DNA from: Caldilinea sp. CFX5
GTDB taxonomy: Bacteria; Chloroflexota; Anaerolineae; Caldilineales; Caldilineaceae
Direction of reading: 5' to 3'
Length of the DNA stretch: 64,000 bases
Assembly (NCBI GenBank): GCA_021405325.1
Contig: QWII01000001.1
Coordinates: forward strand, 248,001 to 312,000
Each line of letters opens with the position of its first letter. Positions within the stretch are counted from its first letter, which is position 1. The position numbers were made by a program, and so were the translations under genes. Under the pieces are notes generated by a model. It searched no databases and was not told the DNA's origin. It was given only the letters and a program-made list of their open reading frames with translations. This document shows positions 49,940 through 58,503 of the stretch, piece after piece.

Positions 49940-52900
49940 ATGAGCAACGGTGCGTATCCTAACCAACGCATTGATCAGGCGCCGATTTCTGTGACCGCTG
50001 CACCGGCGGCAATGGCCGGCGCAAACCCAACTACCTGCTTGCGCGTGCAGCTTCTGGGGACGCCGGCCCTTGCATGGGCTGGGCAGGCGGTCGATCTGAC
50101 GCGGCGGCAGACGCGCGCCCTCTTCTACCGGCTGGCAGCAGAGGTGGAACCGCTCACACGCGACCACCTCTGTTTTCTCTTCTGGCCCGATCAGCCCGAT
50201 ACGGTGGCGCGCCGTAACTTGACCAAAGTGTTGACCCATCTGCGGCGCGCCCTGCCCCGGCCCGATCTGCTTGTAGTGTCGAGCGCCGATGTGCGGCTCG
50301 ACCGGGCGCGGGTCTGGTCCGATGCCGCAGCCTTTGTTGAGCAATGCAGCCAGCCGCCGACGATGACGACGCTCCAGGAAGCGGTGACGCTCTACCGGGG
50401 CGCCTTTTTAGAAGGCTTTACCCTGGGCGACGCTCCTGAGTTTGAACTGTGGGCCGAACAGCAGCGGCGTTTCTTTGAACAGCACTATTTTCAGGCCCTG
50501 GCGCATCTGGTCGATCAGGCGGCGGCCGGCCAAGATTATCCAACGGCCATTGCCTACGCCCAGCGCTATCTGGCCCATGATGAGTTGGCCGAAACCATGC
50601 ACCGCCGCTTGATCGAATGTTACGCTGCCGGCGGGGATCGGGGTGCGGCCTTACGTCAATACGAAACGTGCGTCACCATTTTGGAGCGGGAATTAGGGGT
50701 CGATCCGCTGCCGGAGACTTATGCCGCGTACATGGCAGCGTTGGCCTACCGCCCCCTGCCAACCCGTCAGCCCCCACCGCCGTTGCTCTGGACGACGTTG
50801 CCGGGGTTGGCGGCGCCCCTGGTCGGGCGCGCCCCGGTACTCGACCAACTGGCGCAACACTTTACCAGGGCCAGCCAGGGCCAGGGACGCGTTGTGCTGC
50901 TCGTGGGGGAGGCCGGCATCGGCAAGTCGCGCCTGCTCCAGGAGTTTGCCCAACGGCTGGGAGAGAACGCCCTGGTGCTGGCCGGCGCCGCCCAACCGGG
51001 CGAGCAGAGTCTGCCCTACGCCGCCATTACCCAGGCGCTGCGCCGCGGCATCCACCTCACCGACGCCATGCTCACCGTTGAACCGATCTGGCTGGCCGAG
51101 GCATCCCTGTTGCTGCCCGAACTGCGCACGCTCTATCCTGACCTTGCGCCGCCCTTGCAGACCGACCCGACCCAGGCGCGCACACGGCTCTTTGAAGCGC
51201 TCTGTCGGCTGCTGTTGGCACTGGCGACTGACGACCCGCCGCTGCTGCTCTGTCTGGATGATCTGCACTGGGCCGACAGCGCCACCCTCGATTGGATCGC
51301 CTACCTGGGGCAACGGTTGCGTGGTCAGCGTGTCTTGCTGGTTGGAACCTACCGCAGCGAGGAGCCGGATCGGCTCTTGGAGCTACGCCGGGTCTGCCGC
51401 CGTCTTGGCCTGCTCACCGAAATCGAACTGACCGGCCTGGCCCCACCGGCGATTGGCGATCTTCTGCGCCAGATCGACGGGAGCGCTCATGACCAGGAGC
51501 GCTTGACCCACCGGCTGCACCAGGCGACCGGCGGCAATGTCTTCTTTCTGCTCGAAATCCTCCAGACGCTCCTGGAAGCCGGCCAGTCGCCGGCAACCTT
51601 GACGGAAGAGGGGGAGCTGCCCCTGTCGCCCACCGTCAACGAAACCGTGCTGCACCGCTTTCACCGCCTCAGCCCGGTGGCGCAACAGGTGTTGGAGGCG
51701 AGCGCTGTGCTGGGGCTGACCTTTCGCTATGCCCTGGTCAACCATACGGCGGGGCGCGACGAATTGGAAACAATGGACGGCCTGGATGAGGTGGTCAAGC
51801 GCCGGCTGTTGGCGGAAGAGGAGGACGGCTACCGCTTCCACCATGACATTACGCGCCGGGTGATCTACCAGCATCTCAGCCACGGTCGCCGCCGCTTGTT
51901 GCACCGCCGGGCCGCCGAGACGTTGGCAACGTTGCATTCGGCCACGGTCGATGACGTCAGTGGGCAGATTGCCGCCCATTATGAAGCTGGTGGTCTGCCG
52001 GCTCAGGCGTTGACCTTTTATCAACGAGCGGCGACGGTGGCGCGCCGGCTCTTTGCCCACCAGGATGCACTGAATCACCTGGAACACGCCCTGGCGCTGA
52101 CGCTGCTGGTCAAGGTAGAGCCGGCGTTATTGAACCAACTTCAGGAAACGCGCGCCGATCTGCTGGCGCTGTTGGGGCGGCATGGCGAAGCGCGCACCAT
52201 CTATGAAAGCCTGCTCGGCCTGGCGTCAACGCCGGCGGGGCTGTCCGATGCGCTCCCAAATGCGATCAGGCAAGCCCAGTTGCAAACCAAGCTGGCAAAA
52301 AGTTGGGGCGCCGGCCAGGCATACACCCAGGCGCTCGCCCTCTATGAGGCAGCCGAGGCGGCGTTGGACGCGGCGCCGGCCCCCACCGATCCGGCCTGGT
52401 GGCAGGCGTGGTTTGCCATTCAATTTGCCCGCAGCGATGTCTACTATTTTCAGGCGCGCCTGACTGAACTGGCCGCGCTGTTGGACCGTTTGCAGCCGCC
52501 GCTCGCCCAGCATGGCTCACCGGTACAGCAGATGGACTACTATCATGTGCGGGCGCAGTTGCGCAACCGCCAGGAGCGCTTCTGCACCTCGGTGGAAACC
52601 CTGGCGCTGGTTCAACGCATGTTCCAACTGGCGCAGCAGATGGACGATCCGCTGCTCTATGCCGAAAAACAGTTTAGCTACGGCTTTTATCTGCTCTGGC
52701 ATGGCGCCGTTGCCAGGGGCATTGACGAGTTACAGGCAGCCTTGCAACGGGCAGAGGCGCTGGGGGTCATCAGTCTACAAAATCGCTGTCTGGCCTATCT
52801 GACCATCGGCTACCGTCTGCAAGGGGAGCGCGAACAGGTGCGGCGCTATAACGAACGCAACCGGCGGGTGGCGGCGCTTGAACAACGCCCCGTCTATCTG

Positions 52901-53245
52901 GGGACGACGAGCGCCAATGAAGCCTGGCTACACTGGTGCGCCGGCGCCTGGGAAGCCGCGCAGCAGGCAGGACAGGCCGCGCTGACCGCCTGGCAGACGA
53001 TGGTCTATCCCATGCAGTGGCTGGCGCGTTGGCCCTTGCTGGCGGTCGCCTTGCAACAAACGCGCTGGGCGGATGCCATGGAACAGGCGCAGGCCATGCT
53101 CCACCCTGAACAGCAACAGTTGCCGGCGCCGTTGACCGCCGCCCTCCAGAGCGCCCTGGCCGCCTGGGCAGCGGAGCAACCAGCGGTCGCCGCGCACCAC
53201 CTGAAAGCGGCGCTAAACCTGGCCCATGCCCACGGTCAGCTTTAA
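49940..53245 (+). CDS. SARP-type (BTAD) regulator with AAA ATPase and TPRs
   Basis: 1101 residues; ATG 49940. A winged-helix region (about 34-110, LRVQLLGTPALAWAGQAVDL ... LTKVLTHLRRALP) is followed by BTAD (about 115-260, LYRGAFLEGFTLGDAPEFEL). The AAA_16-type ATPase has Walker A GEAGIGKS at 323-330 and CLDDLHWAD as Walker B. The C-terminal half is TPR-like and senses signals in related regulators. An 11-bp-period direct repeat, the geometry bound by SARP proteins, lies 72 bp after its stop and again at 58392, each ahead of an NmrA-like reductase gene, so these may be targets. Confidence 0.9.
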   Translation: MSNGAYPNQRIDQAPISVTAAPAAMAGANPTTCLRVQLLGTPALAWAGQAVDLTRRQTRALFYRLAAEVEPLTRDHLCFLFWPDQPDTVARRNLTKVLTHLRRALPRPDLLVVSSADVRLDRARVWSDAAAFVEQCSQPPTMTTLQEAVTLYRGAFLEGFTLGDAPEFELWAEQQRRFFEQHYFQALAHLVDQAAAGQDYPTAIAYAQRYLAHDELAETMHRRLIECYAAGGDRGAALRQYETCVTILERELGVDPLPETYAAYMAALAYRPLPTRQPPPPLLWTTLPGLAAPLVGRAPVLDQLAQHFTRASQGQGRVVLLVGEAGIGKSRLLQEFAQRLGENALVLAGAAQPGEQSLPYAAITQALRRGIHLTDAMLTVEPIWLAEASLLLPELRTLYPDLAPPLQTDPTQARTRLFEALCRLLLALATDDPPLLLCLDDLHWADSATLDWIAYLGQRLRGQRVLLVGTYRSEEPDRLLELRRVCRRLGLLTEIELTGLAPPAIGDLLRQIDGSAHDQERLTHRLHQATGGNVFFLLEILQTLLEAGQSPATLTEEGELPLSPTVNETVLHRFHRLSPVAQQVLEASAVLGLTFRYALVNHTAGRDELETMDGLDEVVKRRLLAEEEDGYRFHHDITRRVIYQHLSHGRRRLLHRRAAETLATLHSATVDDVSGQIAAHYEAGGLPAQALTFYQRAATVARRLFAHQDALNHLEHALALTLLVKVEPALLNQLQETRADLLALLGRHGEARTIYESLLGLASTPAGLSDALPNAIRQAQLQTKLAKSWGAGQAYTQALALYEAAEAALDAAPAPTDPAWWQAWFAIQFARSDVYYFQARLTELAALLDRLQPPLAQHGSPVQQMDYYHVRAQLRNRQERFCTSVETLALVQRMFQLAQQMDDPLLYAEKQFSYGFYLLWHGAVARGIDELQAALQRAEALGVISLQNRCLAYLTIGYRLQGEREQVRRYNERNRRVAALEQRPVYLGTTSANEAWLHWCAGAWEAAQQAGQAALTAWQTMVYPMQWLARWPLLAVALQQTRWADAMEQAQAMLHPEQQQLPAPLTAALQSALAAWAAEQPAVAAHHLKAALNLAHAHGQL

Positions 53246-53250
53246 AGCAC

Positions 53251-53307
53251 CGGGAGCGCCGCCATCCTGGCGGCCAGCAGGTTGCCGCCAGGATGGCGGC
53301 GCTCCCG
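53251..53307. repeat. Hairpin, 24-bp GC-rich arms
   Basis: Arms 53251-53274 and 53284-53307 (GGGAGCGCCGCCATCCTGGC type). A variant arm GCCGGCAGGATGCCGGCGTT occurs at about 53489-53508 with paired C/G exchanges. Confidence 0.87.
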
Positions 53308-53316
53308 AGTTTACCC

Positions 53317-53336
53317 TTGTAGACACTTTGTAGACA
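53317..53336 (+). promoter_or_regulatory. Direct repeat TTGTAGACA with 11-bp period, copy 1
   Basis: TTGTAGACA at 53317-53325 and again at 53328-53336. The same pair with similar downstream sequence (GGCCAGCGGAAACTG versus CGCCACGGTTAACTG) is at 58392-58411. Period and arrangement fit SARP/OmpR-type activator sites. Confidence 0.6.
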
Positions 53337-53551
53337 AGGCCAGCGGAAACTGTCAGGCCAGGGAGGAATCCTTTTTTTCGGATCAGTTTGTGGGAATCGA
53401 CTGCACATGGCCCTGGCTCTCCCCGCCACTGCGCATGCGGAGGCGATCAGATGCGAATGGGGGGTACACACTTGGGGACCCGGCGTTGCCGGCAGGATGC
53501 CGGCGTTCCCGGGCAATGGTGTCACCCCTAGCCGATAAGCGCGAGGGTGGA

Positions 53552-53779
53552 ATGGATGAGATCATCATTTATGCATCATTTTTGATTCGGCTTTCAGCCA
53601 CCAGGGCGAAGGTTGGCCCTGTGGTGGATGATTGGCAAGGCGAGTTGCAACATATCCAAAGCGGCCAACGGTGGCGCTTTGCTACGTTGGACGACCTGTT
53701 GGCGTTTCTGCGGCTTTACACAGCGGAGTGTAGCGCCGCTGAATCCCCGGGGCAAGCGCAAGAAGGAGAGGAAGCATGA
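53552..53779 (+). CDS. 75-residue conserved-looking small protein, coupled to the reductase gene
   Basis: ATG 53552 with GAGGG upstream; its TGA overlaps the next ATG (ATGA). The sequence contains VVDDWQGELQHIQSGQRWRF and DDLLAFLRLYTAE, a pattern I associate with small hypothetical proteins of Chloroflexota that accompany regulated genes. No catalytic motif. Translational coupling suggests co-function with the downstream NmrA-like reductase. Confidence 0.7.
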   Translation: MDEIIIYASFLIRLSATRAKVGPVVDDWQGELQHIQSGQRWRFATLDDLLAFLRLYTAECSAAESPGQAQEGEEA

Positions 53780-54672
53780 TTCTTGTTGTTGGGGCAACCG
53801 GCCGCCTTGGCGGCGCCATTGCGCACCTCCTGTTACAGCAAGGGCGCGCCGTGCGCATTCTCTGCCGCGCCGACTCGCCCTCGGTGGCGCTGGCGCAACA
53901 GGGGCTGGCAACCCCCGCCCAGCGCCTGATTGCGGCCGGCGCCCAACCGGTTGCGGGGGATCTAAAGGAGCAGGCGTCGCTGGTGGCGGCCTGCACTGCC
54001 GTTGACACCGTTATCACCACCGCCAACGCCGCCATGCGTGGGGGCGCGGATACCTTTGACAGCGTGGATCGCGCCGGGACAAAGCATCTGATCGACGCCG
54101 CGAGGGCTGCCGGGGTGCGCCACCTGATCTATCTCTCGGCCTTTGGCAGCAGCGCCGACCATGCGCATCCGCTCTTACAGGCCAAAGGGCAAAGTGAAGC
54201 CGCCCTCCAGGCCAGTGGCTTGACCTATACGATCCTCAAGCCGGGTCCCTTTATGGAAGGCTGGCTGGGCGCCATTATCGGTAGACCACTGGCCGCCGGT
54301 CAGCCGGTGACGTTGGTGGGCGCCGGTGCGCAGAAACAAGCTTTTGTGACCCTGCGCGATGTGGCGGCTTACGCAGTGGCCACAGTGGAGCGGCCGGCGG
54401 CCTACAACCGGGCGATCCCCCTGGCGGCGTCCCCGCTTTGTTCCTGGACAGAAGCGGTGGCGGCGGTGGAACGGGTCATTGGCCGGTCGATCCCTGTGCG
54501 CTATGTGCAACCGGGCGAAGCGATTCCCCTCGTTCCCCCGACCATGAGCGCGCTGCTAACCGCCCTGGAAATGACGGCGGCGGTCATTGATACCGCGCCG
54601 GCTGCCGCCATTTATGCCATTACGCCGACGAGTGTAGACGACTTTGCCCGCCAATTTTTCGGCAAGCAATAA
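53776..54672 (+). CDS. NmrA-like NAD(P)-binding reductase 1
   Basis: 298 residues starting in the ATGA overlap. The N-terminal GATGRLGGAI is the Rossmann dinucleotide loop, TVITTANAAMRGG and the chain HLIYLSAFGSSADHAHPLLQ follow, and SGLTYTILKPGPFMEGWLG is the usual NmrA/atypical-SDR segment. The YxxxK dyad of classical SDRs is absent (HPLLQAKGQSE aligns there), as in many NmrA-type members, which may be redox sensors rather than enzymes. A second related gene is at 58504, and both are preceded by the same direct-repeat element. Confidence 0.9.
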   Translation: MILVVGATGRLGGAIAHLLLQQGRAVRILCRADSPSVALAQQGLATPAQRLIAAGAQPVAGDLKEQASLVAACTAVDTVITTANAAMRGGADTFDSVDRAGTKHLIDAARAAGVRHLIYLSAFGSSADHAHPLLQAKGQSEAALQASGLTYTILKPGPFMEGWLGAIIGRPLAAGQPVTLVGAGAQKQAFVTLRDVAAYAVATVERPAAYNRAIPLAASPLCSWTEAVAAVERVIGRSIPVRYVQPGEAIPLVPPTMSALLTALEMTAAVIDTAPAAAIYAITPTSVDDFARQFFGKQ

Positions 54673-54757
54673 GTGGGTGATCCCAGAGCGATAGAATTTT
54701 TACAATCCAACCGATCTCTTAGCTACGACATGGAAGGTATGAACGAAAGGAGACCCG

Positions 54758-55441
54758 ATGGTTCCGCCCCCTACCGGAACTTTATGTTCATTTGAAGATC
54801 AGATGGCCCCTTCGGTGGCGCCGGCTTTTATAGAAAATCTACGGCTTGTAAGGCTGCCGGTGGCCTTGACCCAAAAGGCTGCGCTACAAACTACCGATGG
54901 CGATCCCACTCGGCTGGCATTGATGTCGTGCCTAGACCACACTGATCCCCTGGTCCACGCCATTGGTCAGGCAATCTTGGGTGAATTGCAGACGGATGGG
55001 TTGGTTGATGCGCTCTACCTGGAAAGCCTCTTCCGCGCCCTGACGATCCACCTGGTGCGGAACCATGCGGTCTCTACCGAAACACCGACACCGGTCAACG
55101 GCAAATTACCGCCGGAAGCCTTACAGCGCGTGCGCGATTATATCCATGACCACCTAAGCGAGGAGATTACGCTGGAAACGCTGGCGGCGCTGGTGCATCT
55201 CAGCCCCTATCACTTTGCCCGCAAGTTCAAAGCGGCGACCGGTCTGCCGCCCTATCAATATGTGCTGCAATGTCGGGTGGAGCAGGCCAAGAGCTTACTG
55301 GTTGCCGGACAACAGTCGATTAGCGCGGTGGCGCAAGCAGTGGGTTTTGCCAGCCAGAGTCACTTGACGCGCCATATCAAACATGCCTTTGGCGTGACGC
55401 CTGGTGCGTTGATGCCAGTGGGCAAGAATCGACAAAAGTAA
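54758..55441 (+). CDS. AraC-family transcriptional regulator
   Basis: 227 residues; ATG 54758 with AAAGGAG five bases upstream. The C-terminal 100 residues are the double helix-turn-helix: VRDYIHDHLSEEITLETLAA, HLSPYHFARKFKAATGLPPY and ISAVAQAVGFASQSHLTRHI with FGVTPGALM. The N-terminal part is short (about 110 residues), so only a partial ligand domain is present. It lies 85 bp after reductase 1 and may regulate it or itself. Confidence 0.93.
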   Translation: MVPPPTGTLCSFEDQMAPSVAPAFIENLRLVRLPVALTQKAALQTTDGDPTRLALMSCLDHTDPLVHAIGQAILGELQTDGLVDALYLESLFRALTIHLVRNHAVSTETPTPVNGKLPPEALQRVRDYIHDHLSEEITLETLAALVHLSPYHFARKFKAATGLPPYQYVLQCRVEQAKSLLVAGQQSISAVAQAVGFASQSHLTRHIKHAFGVTPGALMPVGKNRQK

Positions 55442-55442
55442 T

Positions 55443-55512
55443 AGGACTTACGCAAGACGGTTCGTAGGGGCATGATAGTTCATGCCCCTACGAACCGTCT
55501 TGCGTAAGTCCT
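55443..55512. repeat. Hairpin, 33-bp perfect arms, four-base loop
   Basis: Arms 55443-55475 and 55480-55512, the longest in the window. The outer sequence AGGACTTACGCAA resembles ends of insertion-sequence-derived miniature elements. It lies two bases after the araC-type stop and seven before the stop of the truncated ATPase gene. Confidence 0.92.
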
Positions 55513-55519
55513 GAGTAAG

Positions 55520-56458
55520 TTAGGTGGAGAATACACTTGCCACCATGTCAGCGTCATAAATGGGGATGTCGGTCGTTGTGCGAAAGGGATGGTGGTTATA
55601 CCGCTCACGCAGCAGGAGCAGACTCTCCTCAACATTATGCGGAAAGGCGCCGCCATTGCGATAGTAGGTCAACATGGCGCGCACTTCTTCTTCGGTAAAG
55701 CCAAACATCTCACGAAAACGCGTATCCAACGTAATATTGGTGCTGATGTTAAAACCGCTGCTGATCAGCTCACTGAGTAGGGTAGGGGAAACACCGGTAA
55801 TGAACAAGCGGGTTAAACTGCCGACACGCCCAGTCGTTGCCCCTTTCAGCAAGTTAAAGAAGTAGCAGAGAAAACTGGCAGCACTGGTTAATTCCCGGGA
55901 AGCCTGTTCACCCTCCTGTTGCCGAATGGTGAGGGCAAAGTGGTCGTAATTATCGATCAATCCATACAGTTTTACCCTTTTTTCAGCACCATAAGCAAAG
56001 AGCTTTAACAGTTTCTGCTCGGCACGTTGCGCTGTTGCAAGGTCACGTTGTTCAGTCACGCTAAAGCGTTCACCATAACGCTTTACAAATTTTTCAATGG
56101 CAGCATGAAGATGTTCTTGAAAAAGTTGCTCTACATTTGCGCTAGTCGGGTTCACAAAGGCAAAGTCGAAGTTCAAAATCAAGTAAGCGTTGCGGTCAGC
56201 CGTCGGGTGTTGTCCAATATAAGTATCGCCAAAGAGGGCGTCAAAATTCTCGTTCTCGTTCACATCATAATAATAGTCCAGCAGCGTTAACCAGAGCGTC
56301 TTACCAAAACGGCGCGGGCGAATACAAAAGAGATAATAAGGCGCAGCTTCGATCAATGGAATAAAGCGCGTCTTATCCACATAATAAGCATTATCTTCCC
56401 GCATTCGCCGGTAGTCGGCCAAAGCGTAGGGGATGCGTTTGCGCGGTTGTGTGGTCAT
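55520..56458 (-). CDS. AAA-ATPase-like protein, truncated (lacks nuclease-like C-terminus)
   Basis: 312 residues from ATG 56458. It starts MTTQPRKRIPYALADYRRMR with YYVDKTRFI and a P-loop-like RPRRFGKTL, the hallmarks of the predicted AAA-ATPase family that normally ends in a PD-(D/E)XK nuclease-like domain and is about 500 residues long. Here the chain stops just after RTTTDIPIYDADMVASVFST, where the nuclease half should begin. The 33-bp hairpin adjoins the stop. Probably a truncated, possibly inactive copy; these genes are often multicopy and mobile. Confidence 0.8.
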   Translation of the reverse strand: MTTQPRKRIPYALADYRRMREDNAYYVDKTRFIPLIEAAPYYLFCIRPRRFGKTLWLTLLDYYYDVNENENFDALFGDTYIGQHPTADRNAYLILNFDFAFVNPTSANVEQLFQEHLHAAIEKFVKRYGERFSVTEQRDLATAQRAEQKLLKLFAYGAEKRVKLYGLIDNYDHFALTIRQQEGEQASRELTSAASFLCYFFNLLKGATTGRVGSLTRLFITGVSPTLLSELISSGFNISTNITLDTRFREMFGFTEEEVRAMLTYYRNGGAFPHNVEESLLLLRERYNHHPFRTTTDIPIYDADMVASVFST

Positions 56459-56546
56459 GGCGGCACCTGCAAAACGGACAGTCATCGAACGACAAACAAT
56501 CATGGCGTTGCATTGATTATAGCACAGTTTGCCGTTGTTCCTCTAG

Positions 56547-56774
56547 TTTGCCCTGAACCTTTTTCCAGTCGCCGCTCTCTTTATCCTAGACCTGGCGCTG
56601 CACATCGACGGGACTTATGCCCTGGCCTATGGCTATCGCGGGCTGGCTTATCAGATGCTGGGTGCGCGGGAAGCGGCAATCGCTGATTACAACAAAACCT
56701 TGACCCTGTTGGAAAACGCCGGGCAGCGACGCTGGGTGCAAGAAAAGCTGAACATTCTGCTAGAGACGGCGTAA
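56547..56774 (+). pseudogene. C-terminal TPR fragment
   Basis: Open frame without start or ribosome-binding site, encoding ALAYGYRGLAYQMLGAREAA IADYNKTLTL and ending ILLETA. The A-L-A-Y-x-x-R-G-x-A-Y pattern is one TPR unit. It is likely the tail of a lost TPR protein. Confidence 0.45.
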
Positions 56775-56892
56775 ACCTGCCAGGCATAGGGTGCGCAAGA
56801 ATAGACAAAGGTAGCGCAATAATGTGGAAGACAGCACCAACTGGATGCGCTACCCTGTAAGCTCATCAAAGAAATCAGAATGGAGGCAAAAA

Positions 56893-58080
56893 ATGGGATT
56901 GTTAGATATGAGCTGGGGAAGTCCTAAGTTTGAGACTATAATCAACAACGGGAATCCCCACAAGCGACTTGACATTGCGATCATAGGTGATGGGTATACT
57001 TCATCACAGCAGGCTCAATTCCGGCAAGATGTCAATAAGATCATTGATGCCTTTCGCAATACTGAGCCTATACAAACATACTTCAACCATTTTAATTTTC
57101 ACCGGATCAACGTGTTCTCCGCTGAATCAGGCACTGATGATTCCTATGCTACCCCGCCTATCACCAGGAAAACTGCTTTGGATACCGGCTTTTCACCTGT
57201 AGAGGGGATCATTCAAGGATCGGGCGTGCGTGCCAGAAGGCTGGTAGGGCCAAGTGCATGGGTCATGAGCGTTGCGACCTTATCTGGCGCGCCATGGGAT
57301 TATATTATCGTCGTGGTCAATTACCCAGTGTACGGAGGGGCAAGCGACCCGCTGATGCTAGTCGCTTATACAAGCAATGGGCCAACAAATTTTCCGCAAA
57401 TAGCTGTCCATGAAGCAGGCCACTCTATCGCCAAACTAATGGACGAGTATACTGGTGATCTACCGGACATTGATTTTGTCCAGGGCTGGACGTTGCCAAG
57501 TATCCTACCCTGGCCAAATGTGGATACTAATGGAGCCAACCCCAAGTGGCGACCCTGGATCTCTGCCGGCACTCCGCTTCCGACACCTGCCATAGCGGCT
57601 AACGCCGACCGGATAGGCGCTTTTGAAGGTGCAGCCAACATGACGAACGGAGTGTACCGCCCCAAGCAGCAATGCCTGATGCGGAATTCCAACCACCAAT
57701 TTTGTGAGGTATGCACAGAACAGTGGATCAAGGTCATTTACCAAAAGTCAAATATTGTTGACTCTTTTACACCAGCTTTCAACCCGCCAATTCCGCTTAT
57801 GTTCAGCGGAACACAAAATATAACTTTCAGGGCTAGGGTAGTTCGTCCTAACAATATCCACACTACCTGGCGAACGAAAAAATTGGAGGACACACGTTGG
57901 CAGACACGTCAACGCACCGACAACTATGCCAACTTCCAGGTAGCCCTACCCGCTAGTAATGTACTGGGTACCTACTGGCTTGTCGAGGTTGCACTTGAAG
58001 ATCGGTCGCCGATGATCCGAACAAATGCAATTAAAGCACAAGCAAAACAGACTTATACCTGGCATGTTATCACGAATTGA
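56893..58080 (+). CDS. IgA-peptidase-type metalloprotease (M64)
   Basis: 395 residues; ATG 56893 follows GGAGG. Segments RLDIAIIGDGYTSSQQAQF and IIVVVNYPVYGGA, and the zinc site VHEAGHSIAKLMDEYTG, identify peptidase family M64 (HExxH with a downstream Glu/His ligand region). A beta-sandwich of about 110 residues follows. Unusually, no signal peptide precedes the domain, although family members are generally secreted; the frame upstream lacks a hydrophobic start. It may be exported otherwise or act inside the cell. The base composition is slightly AT-richer than its neighbours. Confidence 0.88.
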   Translation: MGLLDMSWGSPKFETIINNGNPHKRLDIAIIGDGYTSSQQAQFRQDVNKIIDAFRNTEPIQTYFNHFNFHRINVFSAESGTDDSYATPPITRKTALDTGFSPVEGIIQGSGVRARRLVGPSAWVMSVATLSGAPWDYIIVVVNYPVYGGASDPLMLVAYTSNGPTNFPQIAVHEAGHSIAKLMDEYTGDLPDIDFVQGWTLPSILPWPNVDTNGANPKWRPWISAGTPLPTPAIAANADRIGAFEGAANMTNGVYRPKQQCLMRNSNHQFCEVCTEQWIKVIYQKSNIVDSFTPAFNPPIPLMFSGTQNITFRARVVRPNNIHTTWRTKKLEDTRWQTRQRTDNYANFQVALPASNVLGTYWLVEVALEDRSPMIRTNAIKAQAKQTYTWHVITN

Positions 58081-58259
58081 ATGAGGCCGTGATGTCCTTG
58101 GTGTTGGATGGGCTGGCGATAGATGGGGCATCTTCAACAAGAGACTGGCGCACCTCCTCGCCATGCAGGGAATGATAGTAGGCAGCCAAGTGATTAGCGT
58201 TTCCGAGGAGCGGTGTACCCAGTCATCAACACACAGCGTGCAGAGGAGGAAAGTCAACC

Positions 58260-58408
58260 ATGTCTGACCTGAATGCTATATCGGTACTGGCGAAAAGCGG
58301 TTACGCGAAGTCAACGGCACAAACCTCTATTACGAAATGGCCGGCGCCGGTGATCCGGTGGTCTTGCTGCATGGCTTGGGTTGGGATCAATTTGTAGACA
58401 CTTTGTAG
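58260..58408 (+). pseudogene. N-terminal fragment of an alpha/beta hydrolase
   Basis: ATG 58260 has a good GAGGAGG ribosome-binding site. After a one-base frameshift near 58280-58290 the sequence reads RLREVNGTNLYYEMAGAGDP VVLLHGLGWDQ, the start of an alpha/beta hydrolase (oxyanion HG). It is cut off at GWDQ by the direct-repeat element, which supplies a TAG stop. It is thus a relic truncated by arrival of the reductase cassette. Confidence 0.65.
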
Positions 58409-58411
58409 ACA
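58392..58411 (+). promoter_or_regulatory. Direct repeat TTGTAGACA with 11-bp period, copy 2
   Basis: TTGTAGACA at 58392-58400 and 58403-58411, 93 bp before reductase 2. A TTAACT nine bases downstream could serve as a -10, the spacing typical for SARP activation. Confidence 0.6.
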
Positions 58412-58503
58412 GCGCCACGGTTAACTGACCCTAGCGAGCAATCCAGTCCCGCCGGCGACACACCATTTGCCGGCAGGGACGTATGACTTGAGGAGGAACC
58501 ACT

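Noticed and set aside
50693..52087. Minus-strand frames opposite the second SARP-type gene
   Set aside because: Shadows of a GC-rich coding region; the plus-strand protein has clear BTAD and P-loop motifs.
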